NCBI RefSeq assembly: GCF_900108245.1
Contig: NZ_FNUY01000003.1
Span: 1 to 64,000 of the forward strand
Source of the DNA: Allobosea lathyri
Lineage (GTDB): Bacteria > Pseudomonadota > Alphaproteobacteria > Rhizobiales > Beijerinckiaceae
Direction: 5' to 3'
DNA: 64,000 nucleotides
Shown here piece by piece: positions 19,431 to 28,561 of this stretch. A program made the position numbers and the translations under genes. Numbering within the stretch: the stretch's first letter is position 1; each line of letters opens with the position of its first letter. The notes under the pieces are model-generated. The model saw nothing but the letters and a program-made list of their open reading frames with translations, searched no databases and was not told the DNA's origin.

Positions 19431-19769
19431 TCAGGGGGAGAAGGCGCCTGCCGGCGAGTAGTCCGTCGGGGTCATCAGTCGATCCTCGATCGCGCCGACC
19501 ATGTCGCCATGTTCCGCCCTGGTCACGCGCTTGATCTCGGCCCATTCGGGATCGGCCATGAAGGCTGCCCAGCACGCGGTCTTGGTCTGCGCGTCGCGCC
19601 AAGCGAGGAGATAGGCGAACTCGGTGCGCCCGGCGCTCGCGGTCTCCCACATCGCCAGGATCTGGAAGCCGTGATGCGCCATGATGGGCATGGCGTGGTC
19701 GCGGAAGCGGGCATGGAAGGCCGCCTTGTTGCGCTCGAAGATCTCGTAGATGCGCAGCTGATGGATCAT
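19431..19769 (-). CDS. NIPSNAP family protein
   Basis: 112 residues, one ferredoxin-like alpha/beta barrel unit: MIHQLRIYEI, then FRDHAMPIMAHHGFQILAMW and FAYLLAWRD, typical of bacterial NIPSNAP proteins. The role is unknown. GGAGG lies 5 nt upstream of the start. It sits between carA (upstream) and the cupin gene on the minus strand. Confidence 0.85.
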   Translation of the reverse strand: MIHQLRIYEIFERNKAAFHARFRDHAMPIMAHHGFQILAMWETASAGRTEFAYLLAWRDAQTKTACWAAFMADPEWAEIKRVTRAEHGDMVGAIEDRLMTPTDYSPAGAFSP

Positions 19770-19824
19770 GCTTGCCTCCGTCGTCCGTGCGCGAGAGCAG
19801 TTGTTTCTCAGGCGCGCCGCTTCG

Positions 19825-21033
19825 TCAGGCCGTCGCCTTGGCCTTTTCCGCCGCCATCATCTCGACGAAACGCTTGAACAGATAGTGGCTGTCCTGCGGG
19901 CCGGGCGAGGCTTCCGGATGGTGCTGCACGCTGAAGGCCGGGCGGTCGGTCAGGGCAAAGCCGCTGTTGGAACCGTCGAAGAGCGAGACATGGGTCTCGA
20001 CCGCATGGGCCGGCAGCGAGGCCGGATCGACCGCAAAGCCGTGGTTCATCGAGACGATCTCGACCTTGCCGGTGGTCTTGTCCTGCACGGGATGGTTGGC
20101 GCCGTGGTGGCCCTGCTTCATCTTCATAGTCTGGCCGCCGACGGCGAGCGCCATCATCTGGTGTCCCAGGCAGATGCCGAAGGTCGGGATCTTCCGGTCC
20201 AGCAGTTCCTTGATCACCGGCACGGCGTATTCGCCGGTCGCGGCCGGGTCGCCGGGGCCGTTCGAAAGGAAGATGCCGTCCGGCTTCAGGGCCAGGATGT
20301 CGCTTGCGCTGGCGGTCGAGGGCACGATGGTGACGTCGCAGCCGGCCTTGGCGAGCAGCCGCAGGATGTTGCGCTTCACGCCATAGTCGATGGCGACGAC
20401 CTTGTGGGCGACATTCTCACGCTTGCCATAGCCGGTGGGCCAGACCCAGGGGGTCTCGTCCCAGTCATAGCGCTGTGCGGCCGTGACCAGCGGCACGAGG
20501 TCGAGGCCGGCCATGTCGGGCAGGCTCTTGGCTTCGGCCTGCAGGCGCGGAATGTCGAAGACGCCGTCGGGGCTGTGGGCCAGAATGGCGTTGGGCATGC
20601 CGTTGTCGCGGATCAGCGCCGTCAGGGCCCTTGTATCGATGCCGGAGATGCCGACGATGTTGCGCGCCTTCAGCCAGGTGTCGAAATGGCGATGGCTGCG
20701 CCAGTTCGAGGGCTCGGTGATCGCGGCATGCAGCACGAGGCCGCGCACGCCAGACGAGGCGGCGGCGTTGATCGTCTCGGTGTCTTCCTCGTTCACGCCG
20801 ACATTGCCGACATGGGGGAAGGTGAAGGTGATGATCTGGCCGGCATAGGACGGGTCGGTCAGGATTTCCTGATAACCGGTCATCGCCGTGTTGAAGCAGA
20901 CTTCGCCCGGCGCCTCGCCGATGGCGCCGAGGCCGAAGCCTTCCAGCACCATGCCGTTCGCAAGCACCAGGAGCGCGGTCGCGCGCGGTTCGGTCCAGCC
21001 GCCTTCAGCGGGGTTTCCTTCGGAAGCGGTCAT
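19825..21033 (-). CDS. carA: Carbamoyl-phosphate synthase small chain
   Basis: 402-residue glutaminase subunit that supplies ammonia to CarB. The N-terminal CPSase_sm_chain domain contains EVCFNTAMTGYQEILTDPSY. The C-terminal class I amidotransferase has the nucleophile in FGICLGHQMMALAVGG and the His-Glu pair in VQHHPEASPGP. The start at 21033 (MTASEGNPAEGG) is preferred over the frame start at 21069. It is divergent from yqeY; a 6-bp hairpin (GTCCTT / AAGGAC, 21162-21180) lies between them. carB is at 1051-4413. Confidence 0.97.
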   Translation of the reverse strand: MTASEGNPAEGGWTEPRATALLVLANGMVLEGFGLGAIGEAPGEVCFNTAMTGYQEILTDPSYAGQIITFTFPHVGNVGVNEEDTETINAAASSGVRGLVLHAAITEPSNWRSHRHFDTWLKARNIVGISGIDTRALTALIRDNGMPNAILAHSPDGVFDIPRLQAEAKSLPDMAGLDLVPLVTAAQRYDWDETPWVWPTGYGKRENVAHKVVAIDYGVKRNILRLLAKAGCDVTIVPSTASASDILALKPDGIFLSNGPGDPAATGEYAVPVIKELLDRKIPTFGICLGHQMMALAVGGQTMKMKQGHHGANHPVQDKTTGKVEIVSMNHGFAVDPASLPAHAVETHVSLFDGSNSGFALTDRPAFSVQHHPEASPGPQDSHYLFKRFVEMMAAEKAKATA

Positions 21034-21226
21034 GTCTATGTCTCGGTCCAGGCCGCGCGAGCGCGGCAATGTTTTGAGGCGGGCAGCGGCTTGACGCTCC
21101 GCCGGTCTGGAGCGCGAGCCTTAAAGACGCGCCTCCATGCCGTCAATCGAAGCAGGCCAAAGTCCTTCTGCAAAAAGGACCTGGTCCCTCTGCAAAACGA
21201 GCCTTCGGCTTGAAAAAAGGAAGAGA

Positions 21227-21691
21227 ATGATGAGCAGCCTGCGCGAGCGCTTCACGGCCGATCTCAAGGATGCGATGAAGGCCGGCGAGAAGGGCAAGGT
21301 CTCGACCATCCGCCTGATCACCTCAGGCCTGAAGGACAAGGACATCGAGGCGCGCGGCCTGGGCAAGCCCGAGACGACGCCCGACGAGATCCTCGCTTTG
21401 CTGCAGAAGATGGTGAAGCAGCGCCAGGAATCGATCGCGATCTATGATGCCAACGGCCGCCCGGAACTCGCTGCCGGCGAGCGCGCCGAGGTCGACGTCA
21501 TCAATCTCTATCTGCCCAAGCCGATGTCCGAGGACGAGGTGAAGGCTGCGATCGCTGACGCGGTGACCGAGAGCGGCGCGGCTTCCGTCAAGGACATGGG
21601 CAAGGTCATCGCGATCCTGCGCGCGAAGTTCGCCGGCCAGATGGATTTCGCCAAGGCGAGCGGGCTGGTCAAGGCGGCGCTGAGCGGGTGA
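21227..21691 (+). CDS. GatB/YqeY domain protein
   Basis: 154 residues, a stand-alone YqeY domain related to the C-terminal part of the GatB amidotransferase subunit: MMSSLRERFTADLKDAMKAGEKGK and MVKQRQESIAIYDANGRPELA. YqeY proteins are widespread; a role in tRNA handling is assumed from homology only. AAGGAAGAG precedes the start at 21227. The neighbourhood carA-yqeY-dnaG-rpoD is common in the order; here vapBC lies between yqeY and dnaG. Confidence 0.92.
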   Translation: MMSSLRERFTADLKDAMKAGEKGKVSTIRLITSGLKDKDIEARGLGKPETTPDEILALLQKMVKQRQESIAIYDANGRPELAAGERAEVDVINLYLPKPMSEDEVKAAIADAVTESGAASVKDMGKVIAILRAKFAGQMDFAKASGLVKAALSG

Positions 21692-21724
21692 GCCGGGCGG
21701 CTCCGGAGACTGTCGGGAGCCTCC

Positions 21725-21813
21725 AGTCCTCGTCCTGAGGAGCGCCAGGAGGCTCTGGAACCAGCTGGAGCATCCTTCAAGACGCCGCTTAGCGGCTCCT
21801 CAGGATGAGGGCG
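21725..21813. repeat. Family A palindromic repeat, copy 4 (short)
   Basis: AGTCCTCGTCCTGAGGAGC at the left, GGCTCCTCAGGATGAGGG at the right; the inner left part is deleted relative to other copies. It lies just past yqeY and may serve as its 3' end. Confidence 0.75.
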
Positions 21814-21878
21814 GTGGGAATTTCCAGGCAGCCTCTCATGCCAGCGGCCTTTGAGGTCGATCGCTACGGCGCTATTGC

Positions 21879-21946
21879 GTCATTGCGAGCGCAGCGAAGC
21901 AATCCAGGGGCCGTCGAGCACTGCCGCCCTGGATTGCTTCGACGGC
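21879..21946. repeat. Family C palindromic repeat
   Basis: GTCATTGCGAGCGCAGCGAA and AGCAATCCAGGG, followed by CCCTGGATTGCTTCG. The same elements recur at 31501. The right end is incomplete, running into the end of vapC. Confidence 0.7.
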
Positions 21947-21970
21947 AGGCAGGCTCAAAGACCGCTGATA

Positions 21971-22360
21971 TCAGGCCCGCTCCACATCCGTCTGCGAGAA
22001 ATCATCGCCCTTGAACAAAAGCGGCCAGCCACGCGCTTTGGCGAGCGCGTAGGCGGCGCAATCGCCCATGTTGAGGTGGGCGGCGTGCCGGCCCTTGCCG
22101 AAGCGCTGGTAGGCGTCGAAGGCGAGGCGGCCCATCTCTTCGTCGAGCGCAACGACGTCGATGTCCCATTTCGCGAGAAGATCTTCGAGGCGGCCGGCTT
22201 CTATTCCTCGACCGAAGGTGATCACAAGGCGCGCTTCGAGCAGGTTGAGCGCACTGACGCAGCGGCGCGAAGTCGCGGCGAGGCTGTCCAGCAGGTTTTC
22301 GGCGTCATCCTCGCCGGAAACGATGGCCACGAGGGCGGATGCATCGATGACCAGCATCAA
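21971..22360 (-). CDS. vapC: VapC-type PIN-domain toxin
   Basis: 129-residue PIN-domain ribonuclease. The catalytic acids are visible: MLVIDASALVAIVSGEDD (first Asp), LNLLEARLV (Glu) and LNMGDCAAYALAKARGWPLLFKGDDF (later Asp cluster). VapC toxins cleave tRNA or rRNA when freed from VapB. The ATG overlaps the vapB stop by 4 bases, indicating translational coupling. The catalytic residues look intact, so the toxin is probably functional. Confidence 0.92.
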   Translation of the reverse strand: MMLVIDASALVAIVSGEDDAENLLDSLAATSRRCVSALNLLEARLVITFGRGIEAGRLEDLLAKWDIDVVALDEEMGRLAFDAYQRFGKGRHAAHLNMGDCAAYALAKARGWPLLFKGDDFSQTDVERA

Positions 22361-22632
22361 AGCAGGCCGTTTTCATCATAGCCGATGATGTCATCCATCT
22401 CCCGCTTGCTCATGGAATGGACCGGTCGCTCGACTTCGTGTTTCCGGTAGAACTCCGCCAGCCAGCGCCGTCCTTCGGCGATCCGCCGTGCTTTCTCCTG
22501 CTCCGGCAGGGCGTCGCTGTCGAGTTCGCTCTTTACAGCCTGACGCACTGCTTCGGTCAGGCTGACGCCGCGTCTGCGCGCGAGCGTACGCACGGCCTTC
22601 TCCGTCTCCGGGTCCTTGATGTTGAGAGCCAT
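22357..22632 (-). CDS. vapB: VapB-type antitoxin
   Basis: 91 residues. MALNIKDPETEKAVRTLARRR and SLTEAVRQAVKSEL form the N-terminal ribbon-helix-helix-like DNA-binding part of the Rv0623-type VapB family. The C-terminal half, RWLAEFYRKHEVERPV onward, would wrap the toxin. It precedes vapC with a 4-base overlap. A perfect palindrome 34-53 bp upstream is a likely autoregulatory operator. Confidence 0.9.
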   Translation of the reverse strand: MALNIKDPETEKAVRTLARRRGVSLTEAVRQAVKSELDSDALPEQEKARRIAEGRRWLAEFYRKHEVERPVHSMSKREMDDIIGYDENGLL

Positions 22633-22665
22633 CGCTTTCTTCCTTTTACCCGATTTTCTTTATCA

Positions 22666-22685
22666 TGGCGCTGTGGATAGCGCCA
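22666..22685. promoter_or_regulatory. Likely VapB operator palindrome
   Basis: TGGCGCT-N6-AGCGCCA, with partly symmetric flanks (TTAT / ATAA), in the vapB-dnaG intergenic region. Position and symmetry fit a ribbon-helix-helix dimer site controlling vapBC; it could also overlap the dnaG promoter. Confidence 0.6.
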
Positions 22686-22749
22686 ATAAACTACGTCGTT
22701 GCGACATCCATGATTGGCTTCCGCCGCGCACGCGCCCACATAGGACGAC

Positions 22750-24648
22750 ATGAAGTTTCCACCCTCCATCCTCGAGGAGATCAAGGCGCGGCTGCCGGTT
22801 TCGGCAGTGGTGGGCAAGCGCGTGCGCCTCGCCAAATCGGGCCGCGAGTGGAAGGGGCTGTCGCCGTTCAATGCGGAGAAGACGCCGTCCTTCTTCGTCA
22901 ACGACCAGAAGGGTTCGTTCTTCGATTTCTCCTCGGGCAAGAACGGCGACATCTTCAAATTCGTGATGGAGACCGAAGGGCTCTCCTTCCCGGAGGCCGT
23001 CGAGAAGCTGGCCTTCGAGGCCGGCGTCGTGCTGCCCAAGATCACGCATGAAGCCCAGGTGCAGGAGGAGAAGCGCAAGGGGCTGCACGAGGTCGTCGAG
23101 CTCGCGGCGCGCTTCTTCGAGGCGGAGCTGATGGGCGAGCGCGGTGCCGGCGCGCGCCGCTATCTCGCTGGCCGGGGCCTCGATGGCGAGGCGCGGAAAG
23201 CGTTCCGCATCGGCTACGGGCCGCCGGACAGGTTCGCCCTGCGCGACCATCTTGCGGGCAAGGGCGTCGATGCGGCGCTGATGATGGAGACCGGGCTTCT
23301 GGTGCATGGCGAGGAGATCGCCGTGCCCTATGACCGCTTCCGCGACCGCATCATGTTCCCGATCCACGATTCGCGCGGGCGCGTCGTCGCCTTTGGCGGA
23401 CGGGCGATGAGCGCCGAGGTTTCGGCGAAGTACCTGAACTCGCCGGAGACGCCGCTCTTCCACAAGGGCTCGCTGCTGTTCAACCACCATAACGCCCGCA
23501 AGGCCGCGCATGACACGGGCCAGGTCATCATCGTCGAGGGCTATGTCGACGTCATCGCGATGAGCCTTTCGGGCTTTCCGCAGACGGTGGCGCCGCTCGG
23601 CACGGCACTGACCGAGGACCAGCTGACCCTGCTCTGGCGCATGTCCGACGAGCCGGTGATCTGCCTCGACGGCGACAAGGCCGGGCGCAAGGCGGCAAGC
23701 CGCGCGATCGACCTCGCGCTGCCGATGCTGGAGCCGGGCAAGTCGCTCGCCTTCGCGATCCTGCCGGACGGGCAGGACCCCGACGATCTCGCGCGTTCGG
23801 GTGGCCGGGCGGCGATCATGGATGTGGTCGCGGCGGCGCGGCCGCTCGTCGACATGCTCTGGACGCGCGAGGTCGAGGCCGGCCCGCTCGACACGCCCGA
23901 ACGCCGCGCCGCCTTCGAGCGCCGGCTGAAGGAGCCGCTTGGCCAGATCAAGGACGAGGCGACGCGCCGGCACTATCGCCGCGAAATGGACGAGCGGCTG
24001 GCGCAGCTTTTCGCCAGCAGCGTCCCGGCACGGCCCGAGCGCGGCCGCGAGGGTGGTTTCCAGCAACGCGGCGGCGGGCGAGGCAATGCGCGCAATGGCT
24101 GGCAGAATGCCGCGCCCTGGGCGACGGGGCCGCTCAAGGCCAGCAGCCAGCTGACGCAATCGCGGCTGATGGCGGGCCGTCGTGGCGAGGATGTCCGCGA
24201 AGCCTTCATCCTGCTGGCGCTGGCGAGCCATCCCGATCTGATCCTGCGCTGCGCCGATGAGATCGCCGATCTAGCGCTCGATGGTCCCGCCGCCGAACGT
24301 TTTCGCCAGGTTCTGCTGGAGGCGGCGCTGGACGACAGTCTGGACGAGGGCACGCTGGCGAATCGGTTGGCGCAACCGCGTGTGCGGGAGGCGCAGGGCG
24401 CGCTCATGGCCGTCACGGGCCCCGCCGAGCGATTAAAACTGGTGCAAGATGCTGATCCGGAATCGGTTTTTGACTCGATTCGTCAGGCTGTCGTCTTGCA
24501 TCAGCGCGCGCGGACGTTACATAGCGAGCTGAAGGCAGCCGAGCGCGCATTGGCTGACGAAGCGACAGAAGCCAATTTCGCCTGGATCAAGGACGTCAAA
24601 GCCCGCCTCGAAACGATCGAGGGTACGGAGGCGATGTCCGGAGAATGA
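22750..24648 (+). CDS. dnaG: DNA primase DnaG with degenerate zinc-binding domain
   Basis: 632-residue replicative primase that lays RNA primers. The N-terminal domain aligns with the CHC2 zinc ribbon, but the ligands are replaced: GLSPFNAEKTPSF has Ser and Asn where Cys and His are expected, and the second pair is missing from SFFDFSSGKNGD. The catalytic TOPRIM part is intact: VIIVEGYVDVIAMS and ICLDGDKAGRKAA. A Gly/Arg-rich linker (EGGFQQRGGGRGNARNG) precedes the C-terminal DnaB-interacting domain. rpoD follows 200 bp downstream. Confidence 0.96.
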   Translation: MKFPPSILEEIKARLPVSAVVGKRVRLAKSGREWKGLSPFNAEKTPSFFVNDQKGSFFDFSSGKNGDIFKFVMETEGLSFPEAVEKLAFEAGVVLPKITHEAQVQEEKRKGLHEVVELAARFFEAELMGERGAGARRYLAGRGLDGEARKAFRIGYGPPDRFALRDHLAGKGVDAALMMETGLLVHGEEIAVPYDRFRDRIMFPIHDSRGRVVAFGGRAMSAEVSAKYLNSPETPLFHKGSLLFNHHNARKAAHDTGQVIIVEGYVDVIAMSLSGFPQTVAPLGTALTEDQLTLLWRMSDEPVICLDGDKAGRKAASRAIDLALPMLEPGKSLAFAILPDGQDPDDLARSGGRAAIMDVVAAARPLVDMLWTREVEAGPLDTPERRAAFERRLKEPLGQIKDEATRRHYRREMDERLAQLFASSVPARPERGREGGFQQRGGGRGNARNGWQNAAPWATGPLKASSQLTQSRLMAGRRGEDVREAFILLALASHPDLILRCADEIADLALDGPAAERFRQVLLEAALDDSLDEGTLANRLAQPRVREAQGALMAVTGPAERLKLVQDADPESVFDSIRQAVVLHQRARTLHSELKAAERALADEATEANFAWIKDVKARLETIEGTEAMSGE

Positions 24649-24849
24649 AGCCAGCGTTTGGGTGTCCGCCGTCTCGGTGCGTGCGAAGGTGTCGGGTGGT
24701 TCACGATTCGTCAACGATGATGGGTGCCATCTGCCGTAAGTGATTTGGGTGGGGTGAGCGCGCCGGACCAACGGCCGCGCCGCCCTTTTATGCGTCGGCG
24801 TATGGCTTCTTCCGAGCCGTGACGATGCGAGAGTGCGGAGCGCTGATTG

Positions 24850-26883
24850 ATGGCGACGAAAGTGAGCGAGCGGGAAAAGACCGATCAGGTCGCGCCGGAA
24901 GCCCCCCCGACTTCTGATGGACCGTTGCTCGATCTGACCGATCAGGCCGTAAGGCGTATGATCAAGCTCGCCAAGAAGCGCGGCTATGTCACCTATGACG
25001 AACTGAACGAGGTTCTGCCCTCCGAGGAATTCTCCTCCGAGCAGATCGAGGACGTGCTTGGCCAGCTCAGCGAGCAGGGCATCAACGTCGTCGACAACGA
25101 AGACCCGGAGGCCTCGGGCGAGGAGCGTGCGGCTGCGCGCACCGGCGCCGGCGGCGACGAGGAAGAGGCCGAGGGCGGCGATCTCGCCGAGACGCAGCGC
25201 TCCGCGCTGCCCGTCGAGGTCAAGCGCAATCTCGAGCCGACCGAGCGCACCGACGATCCGGTCCGCATGTATCTGCGCGAGATGGGCTCGGTTGAGCTGC
25301 TCTCCCGCGAAGGCGAAATCGCCATCGCCAAGCGCATCGAGGCCGGCCGCGAGGCGATGATCGCCGGGCTCTGCGAGAGCCCGCTGACCTTCCAGGCCAT
25401 TATCATCTGGCGCGACGAGCTCAACGAAGCCAAGGTTCTGCTGCGCGACATCATCGATCTCGAAGCGACCTATGCCGGTCCCGACGCCAAGAATCCGGCG
25501 CAGGCGCCCGGTGAAGGCGTCGAAGGTGGCGAGCCGGCCGAAGGTGCGCCGCCCGCGGGCGAAGTGCCGGAAGGCGAGCTGCCGTCCGACATGGACGATG
25601 ACGATATCGAGAACAACGTCTCGCTCTCGGCGATGGAAGCCGAGCTCAAGCCGCGCGTGCTCGAAACCTTCGACTCGATCGCCAGCAACTACACCAAGCT
25701 GCGTCGCCTGCAGGATCAGGACATTGCCAACCGGCTGGAGAATACCAAGCTCTCGCCGTCGCAGGACCGCAAATACAAGAAGCTGAAAGACGACATCATC
25801 ACCGCGGTGAAGTCGCTCTCGCTCAACAACAACCGCATCGAGGCTCTGGTCGAGCAGCTCTACGACATCAACAAGCGCCTGATCTCGCATGAGACCCGCC
25901 TGCTGCGTCTCGCCGAGAGCTATGGCGTCGGCCGCGAGGACTTCCTCAAGCAGCATGTCGGCGGCGAGCTCGACCCGAAATGGGTTCTGCGCGTTTCCAA
26001 GCTCGGCTCGCGCGGCTGGCGTGAATTCGTCGGCGCGGAACTGGAGCGGATCAAGAGCCTGCGCGAGGAGATCCACACGCTGGCCTCCGAGACCGGCCTG
26101 GAGATCCAGGAATTCCGCAAGATCGTGCTGATGGTCCAGAAGGGCGAGCGCGAGGCCAGGCAGGCGAAGAAGGAGATGATCGAGGCCAATCTTCGCCTCG
26201 TGATCTCGATCGCCAAGAAATACACCAATCGCGGCCTGCAGTTCCTCGACCTGATCCAGGAAGGCAATATCGGCCTGATGAAGGCGGTCGACAAGTTCGA
26301 GTACCGCCGCGGCTATAAGTTCTCGACCTATGCGACCTGGTGGATCCGCCAGGCGATCACCCGTTCGATCGCCGACCAGGCCCGCACGATCCGCATCCCC
26401 GTCCACATGATCGAGACGATCAACAAGATCGTGCGGACCTCGCGCCAGATGCTGCACGAGATCGGCCGCGAGCCGACCCCGGAAGAGCTGGCCGAGAAGC
26501 TGGCCATGCCGCTGGAGAAGGTCCGCAAGGTCCTGAAGATCGCCAAGGAGCCGATCTCGCTTGAGACCCCGATCGGCGATGAGGAAGATAGCCATCTCGG
26601 CGACTTCATCGAGGACAAGAACGCAATCCTGCCGATCGACGCGGCGATCCAGAGCAATTTGCGCGAGACCACCACGCGCGTTCTGGCTTCGCTGACACCG
26701 CGCGAGGAGCGCGTGCTGCGCATGCGCTTCGGCATCGGCATGAACACCGACCACACCCTCGAAGAGGTCGGCCAGCAGTTCAGCGTGACCCGCGAGCGCA
26801 TCCGGCAGATCGAGGCGAAGGCGCTCAGGAAGCTGAAGCATCCGTCGCGAAGCCGGAAGCTCAGGAGCTTCCTGGATAATTGA
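24850..26883 (+). CDS. rpoD: RNA polymerase primary sigma factor RpoD (sigma-70)
   Basis: 677 residues. Region 1.1 is [20 protein letters not shown]. An acidic, Ala/Gly-rich stretch and a non-conserved region (residues ~200-380) follow. Region 2 contains [19 protein letters not shown], used for -10 recognition and melting. Region 3 contains [13 protein letters not shown], and region 4 carries the -35 helix-turn-helix [20 protein letters not shown]. Size and domains are typical of alphaproteobacterial housekeeping sigma. A TTG one codon upstream is less likely as start. A strong terminator follows. Confidence 0.98.
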   Translation: MATKVSEREKTDQVAPEAPPTSDGPLLDLTDQAVRRMIKLAKKRGYVTYDELNEVLPSEEFSSEQIEDVLGQLSEQGINVVDNEDPEASGEERAAARTGAGGDEEEAEGGDLAETQRSALPVEVKRNLEPTERTDDPVRMYLREMGSVELLSREGEIAIAKRIEAGREAMIAGLCESPLTFQAIIIWRDELNEAKVLLRDIIDLEATYAGPDAKNPAQAPGEGVEGGEPAEGAPPAGEVPEGELPSDMDDDDIENNVSLSAMEAELKPRVLETFDSIASNYTKLRRLQDQDIANRLENTKLSPSQDRKYKKLKDDIITAVKSLSLNNNRIEALVEQLYDINKRLISHETRLLRLAESYGVGREDFLKQHVGGELDPKWVLRVSKLGSRGWREFVGAELERIKSLREEIHTLASETGLEIQEFRKIVLMVQKGEREARQAKKEMIEANLRLVISIAKKYTNRGLQFLDLIQEGNIGLMKAVDKFEYRRGYKFSTYATWWIRQAITRSIADQARTIRIPVHMIETINKIVRTSRQMLHEIGREPTPEELAEKLAMPLEKVRKVLKIAKEPISLETPIGDEEDSHLGDFIEDKNAILPIDAAIQSNLRETTTRVLASLTPREERVLRMRFGIGMNTDHTLEEVGQQFSVTRERIRQIEAKALRKLKHPSRSRKLRSFLDN

Positions 26884-26890
26884 GTTTTCG

Positions 26891-26918
26891 AAGGCGGGCC
26901 GCGAGGCCCGCCTTTTTC
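26891..26918 (+). terminator. Rho-independent terminator of rpoD
   Basis: AAGGCGGGCC-GCGA-GGCCCGCCTT, a 10-bp stem with a tetraloop, followed by TTT. It begins 8 bp past the rpoD stop. Confidence 0.93.
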
Positions 26919-26932
26919 TTGTCGCGAGCGTC

Positions 26933-27199
26933 ATGCCCACGATCTCGATCTTCTTTGGCTTTATCGTGCAGATGTATTGGCGCGACCATCCGCCGCCGCA
27001 CATCCATGCCTTCTACCAGGGGCATGAAGTTCTGATCGCGATTGAGACCGGCGAGGTGGTTGCGGGTGCGATGCCGCCTGCGGCATTGCGCCTTTTACGA
27101 GCTTGGGTTCAGCGAAGGCGCGACGAGTTGATGTCGAACTGGGAGCGTGGGAGACTGCACGAACCGTTCGAGGCCGTGCCTGGAGCAGATGTCGAATGA
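26933..27199 (+). CDS. DUF4160 family protein
   Basis: 88 residues. MPTISIFFGFIVQMYWRDHPPPHIHAFYQGHE is the characteristic DUF4160 motif, with HPPPHIH as a likely metal-binding or catalytic centre. PPAALRLLRAWVQRRRDELMSNW forms the C-terminal helix. The stop overlaps the start of a DUF2442 gene (ATGA), a pairing found in many bacteria and sometimes proposed as a toxin-antitoxin-like unit. Its role is not established. Confidence 0.83.
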   Translation: MPTISIFFGFIVQMYWRDHPPPHIHAFYQGHEVLIAIETGEVVAGAMPPAALRLLRAWVQRRRDELMSNWERGRLHEPFEAVPGADVE

Positions 27200-27471
27200 T
27201 CGAACTCATCAAGTTGATAGAGGTGAGGGCGTTGGAGCATCCTAGGCTCTGGCTGAAGTTCTCCGATGGCCGCGAGGGCGTGCGTGATCTGAGCGATCTC
27301 CTGACCGAGGGGGGCGCAATGGTGGAGCCGCTGCGCGATCCCGCCATGTTCGCCAGAGTTTTCGTGCAGTTCGGTGTCCCGACATGGCCGAACGGCTTTG
27401 ATCTCGATGCGATGGCGCTTCATGACGAGATGGCGCGAGCAGGATTGCTGAGCCCGCCACGCGCGGCGTGA
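27196..27471 (+). CDS. DUF2442 family protein
   Basis: 91 residues. MIELIKLIEVRALEHPRLWLKFSDGREGVRDLSDLL is typical of DUF2442, and PNGFDLDAMALHDEM matches the usual WPNGADIAPDTLY-like end of partners of DUF4160. It overlaps the DUF4160 stop by 4 bases. The longer frame to 27103 overlaps that gene and is not used. Function unknown; possibly the antitoxin-like partner. Confidence 0.8.
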   Translation: MIELIKLIEVRALEHPRLWLKFSDGREGVRDLSDLLTEGGAMVEPLRDPAMFARVFVQFGVPTWPNGFDLDAMALHDEMARAGLLSPPRAA

Positions 27472-27507
27472 TCTTTGACGTTGTCCAGCCCGACTGGAGC
27501 TTTGCCC

Positions 27508-28119
27508 ATGTCCCCCGAATTCCTCCTGACCTCGCTGATCATCGTCGCGTCGCCCGGCACGGGCGCGATCTATACGATCGCCGCCGGGCTCACGCGCGGC
27601 TCCCGGGCCAGCGTGCTGGCCGCCTTCGCCTGCACGCTGGGGATCGTGCCGCATCTGATCGCGGCGATGATGGGCATCGCGGCGCTGCTGCACACCAGCG
27701 CGCTCGCCTTCGCGATCGTGAAATATGCCGGCGTCGCCTATCTGCTCTTCATGGCCTGGCAGACGCTGAAGGAGCATGGCGCGCTCAAGGTCGAGACGAA
27801 GGCCGATCCGCGCTCGGGCTGGCGCGTCCTTCTGGACGGCATCGCGATCAACCTGCTCAATCCCAAGCTGTCGATCTTCTTCGTCGCCTTCCTGCCGCAG
27901 TTCATCGCGGCGGGAGAACCAAGCCCGCTCCTGCGCATGTTGGAGCTGTCGGGCGTGTTCATGGCGATGACCTTCGTGGTTTTCGCGCTCTATGGCCTGT
28001 TCGCCGCGGCGATGCGCGACAAGGTCGTCAGCCGCCCGGCGGTGATGGCCTGGCTGCGGCGCACCTTTGCCGCCGCCTTCGTGGCTTTGGGCGCCAAGCT
28101 CGCGCTGACCGAGCGCTAG
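27508..28119 (+). CDS. LysE/RhtB-family amino-acid exporter
   Basis: 203 residues with about six membrane helices. The N-terminal FLLTSLIIVASPGTGAIYTIAAGL is the conserved P-G-P-like entry motif of the LysE family. LLDGIAINLLNPKLSIFFVAFLPQFI is the second signature (NPK). It probably exports amino acids such as homoserine or threonine; the substrate is not readable. MSPEFLL at 27508 is preferred over the upstream frame start. yjbQ follows 12 bp downstream, so co-transcription is likely. Confidence 0.88.
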   Translation: MSPEFLLTSLIIVASPGTGAIYTIAAGLTRGSRASVLAAFACTLGIVPHLIAAMMGIAALLHTSALAFAIVKYAGVAYLLFMAWQTLKEHGALKVETKADPRSGWRVLLDGIAINLLNPKLSIFFVAFLPQFIAAGEPSPLLRMLELSGVFMAMTFVVFALYGLFAAAMRDKVVSRPAVMAWLRRTFAAAFVALGAKLALTER

Positions 28120-28131
28120 GCGGGCGGCGCG

Positions 28132-28557
28132 ATGATCTCGCAATCGGTTCTCGCGATCGAGACGCGCGGGGCCGGACTCTATGAGTTCACCGACCGCGTC
28201 GTGGCCTTCATTCGCTCAGCCGGTGTCGAAAGGGGTTTGCTGACGCTGTTCCTGCGCCATACCTCCTGCTCGCTGCTGATCCAGGAGAATGCCGATCCCG
28301 ATGTGCGTGTTGATCTCGACGCGTTCTTTCAGCGGCTGGCGCCATCCGCGGACGATCCGGCGATGGACTATCTGATCCATCGGGCGGAGGGGCCCGACGA
28401 CATGCCGGCCCATATCAAGGCGGCGCTGACGCCGGTCTCCCTGTCGATCCCCGTGATGGATGGCCGCCTCGCGCTCGGCCAGTGGCAGGGCATCTATCTG
28501 TTCGAGCATCGCCGCAGGCCGCATCGGCGCGAGGTCGCGCTGCATCTGGCGGGCTAG
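28132..28557 (+). CDS. UPF0047/YjbQ family protein
   Basis: 141-residue single-domain protein. LFLRHTSCSLLIQENADPDVRVDLDAFFQRL is the diagnostic core, with the conserved H-T-S-x-S and E-N-x-D-P. PVMDGRLALGQWQGIYLFEHR is the C-terminal signature. Homologues have weak thiamine-phosphate synthase activity; the natural role is unclear. It ends 4 bp from the converging minus-strand gene. Confidence 0.92.
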   Translation: MISQSVLAIETRGAGLYEFTDRVVAFIRSAGVERGLLTLFLRHTSCSLLIQENADPDVRVDLDAFFQRLAPSADDPAMDYLIHRAEGPDDMPAHIKAALTPVSLSIPVMDGRLALGQWQGIYLFEHRRRPHRREVALHLAG

Positions 28558-28561
28558 TCTC

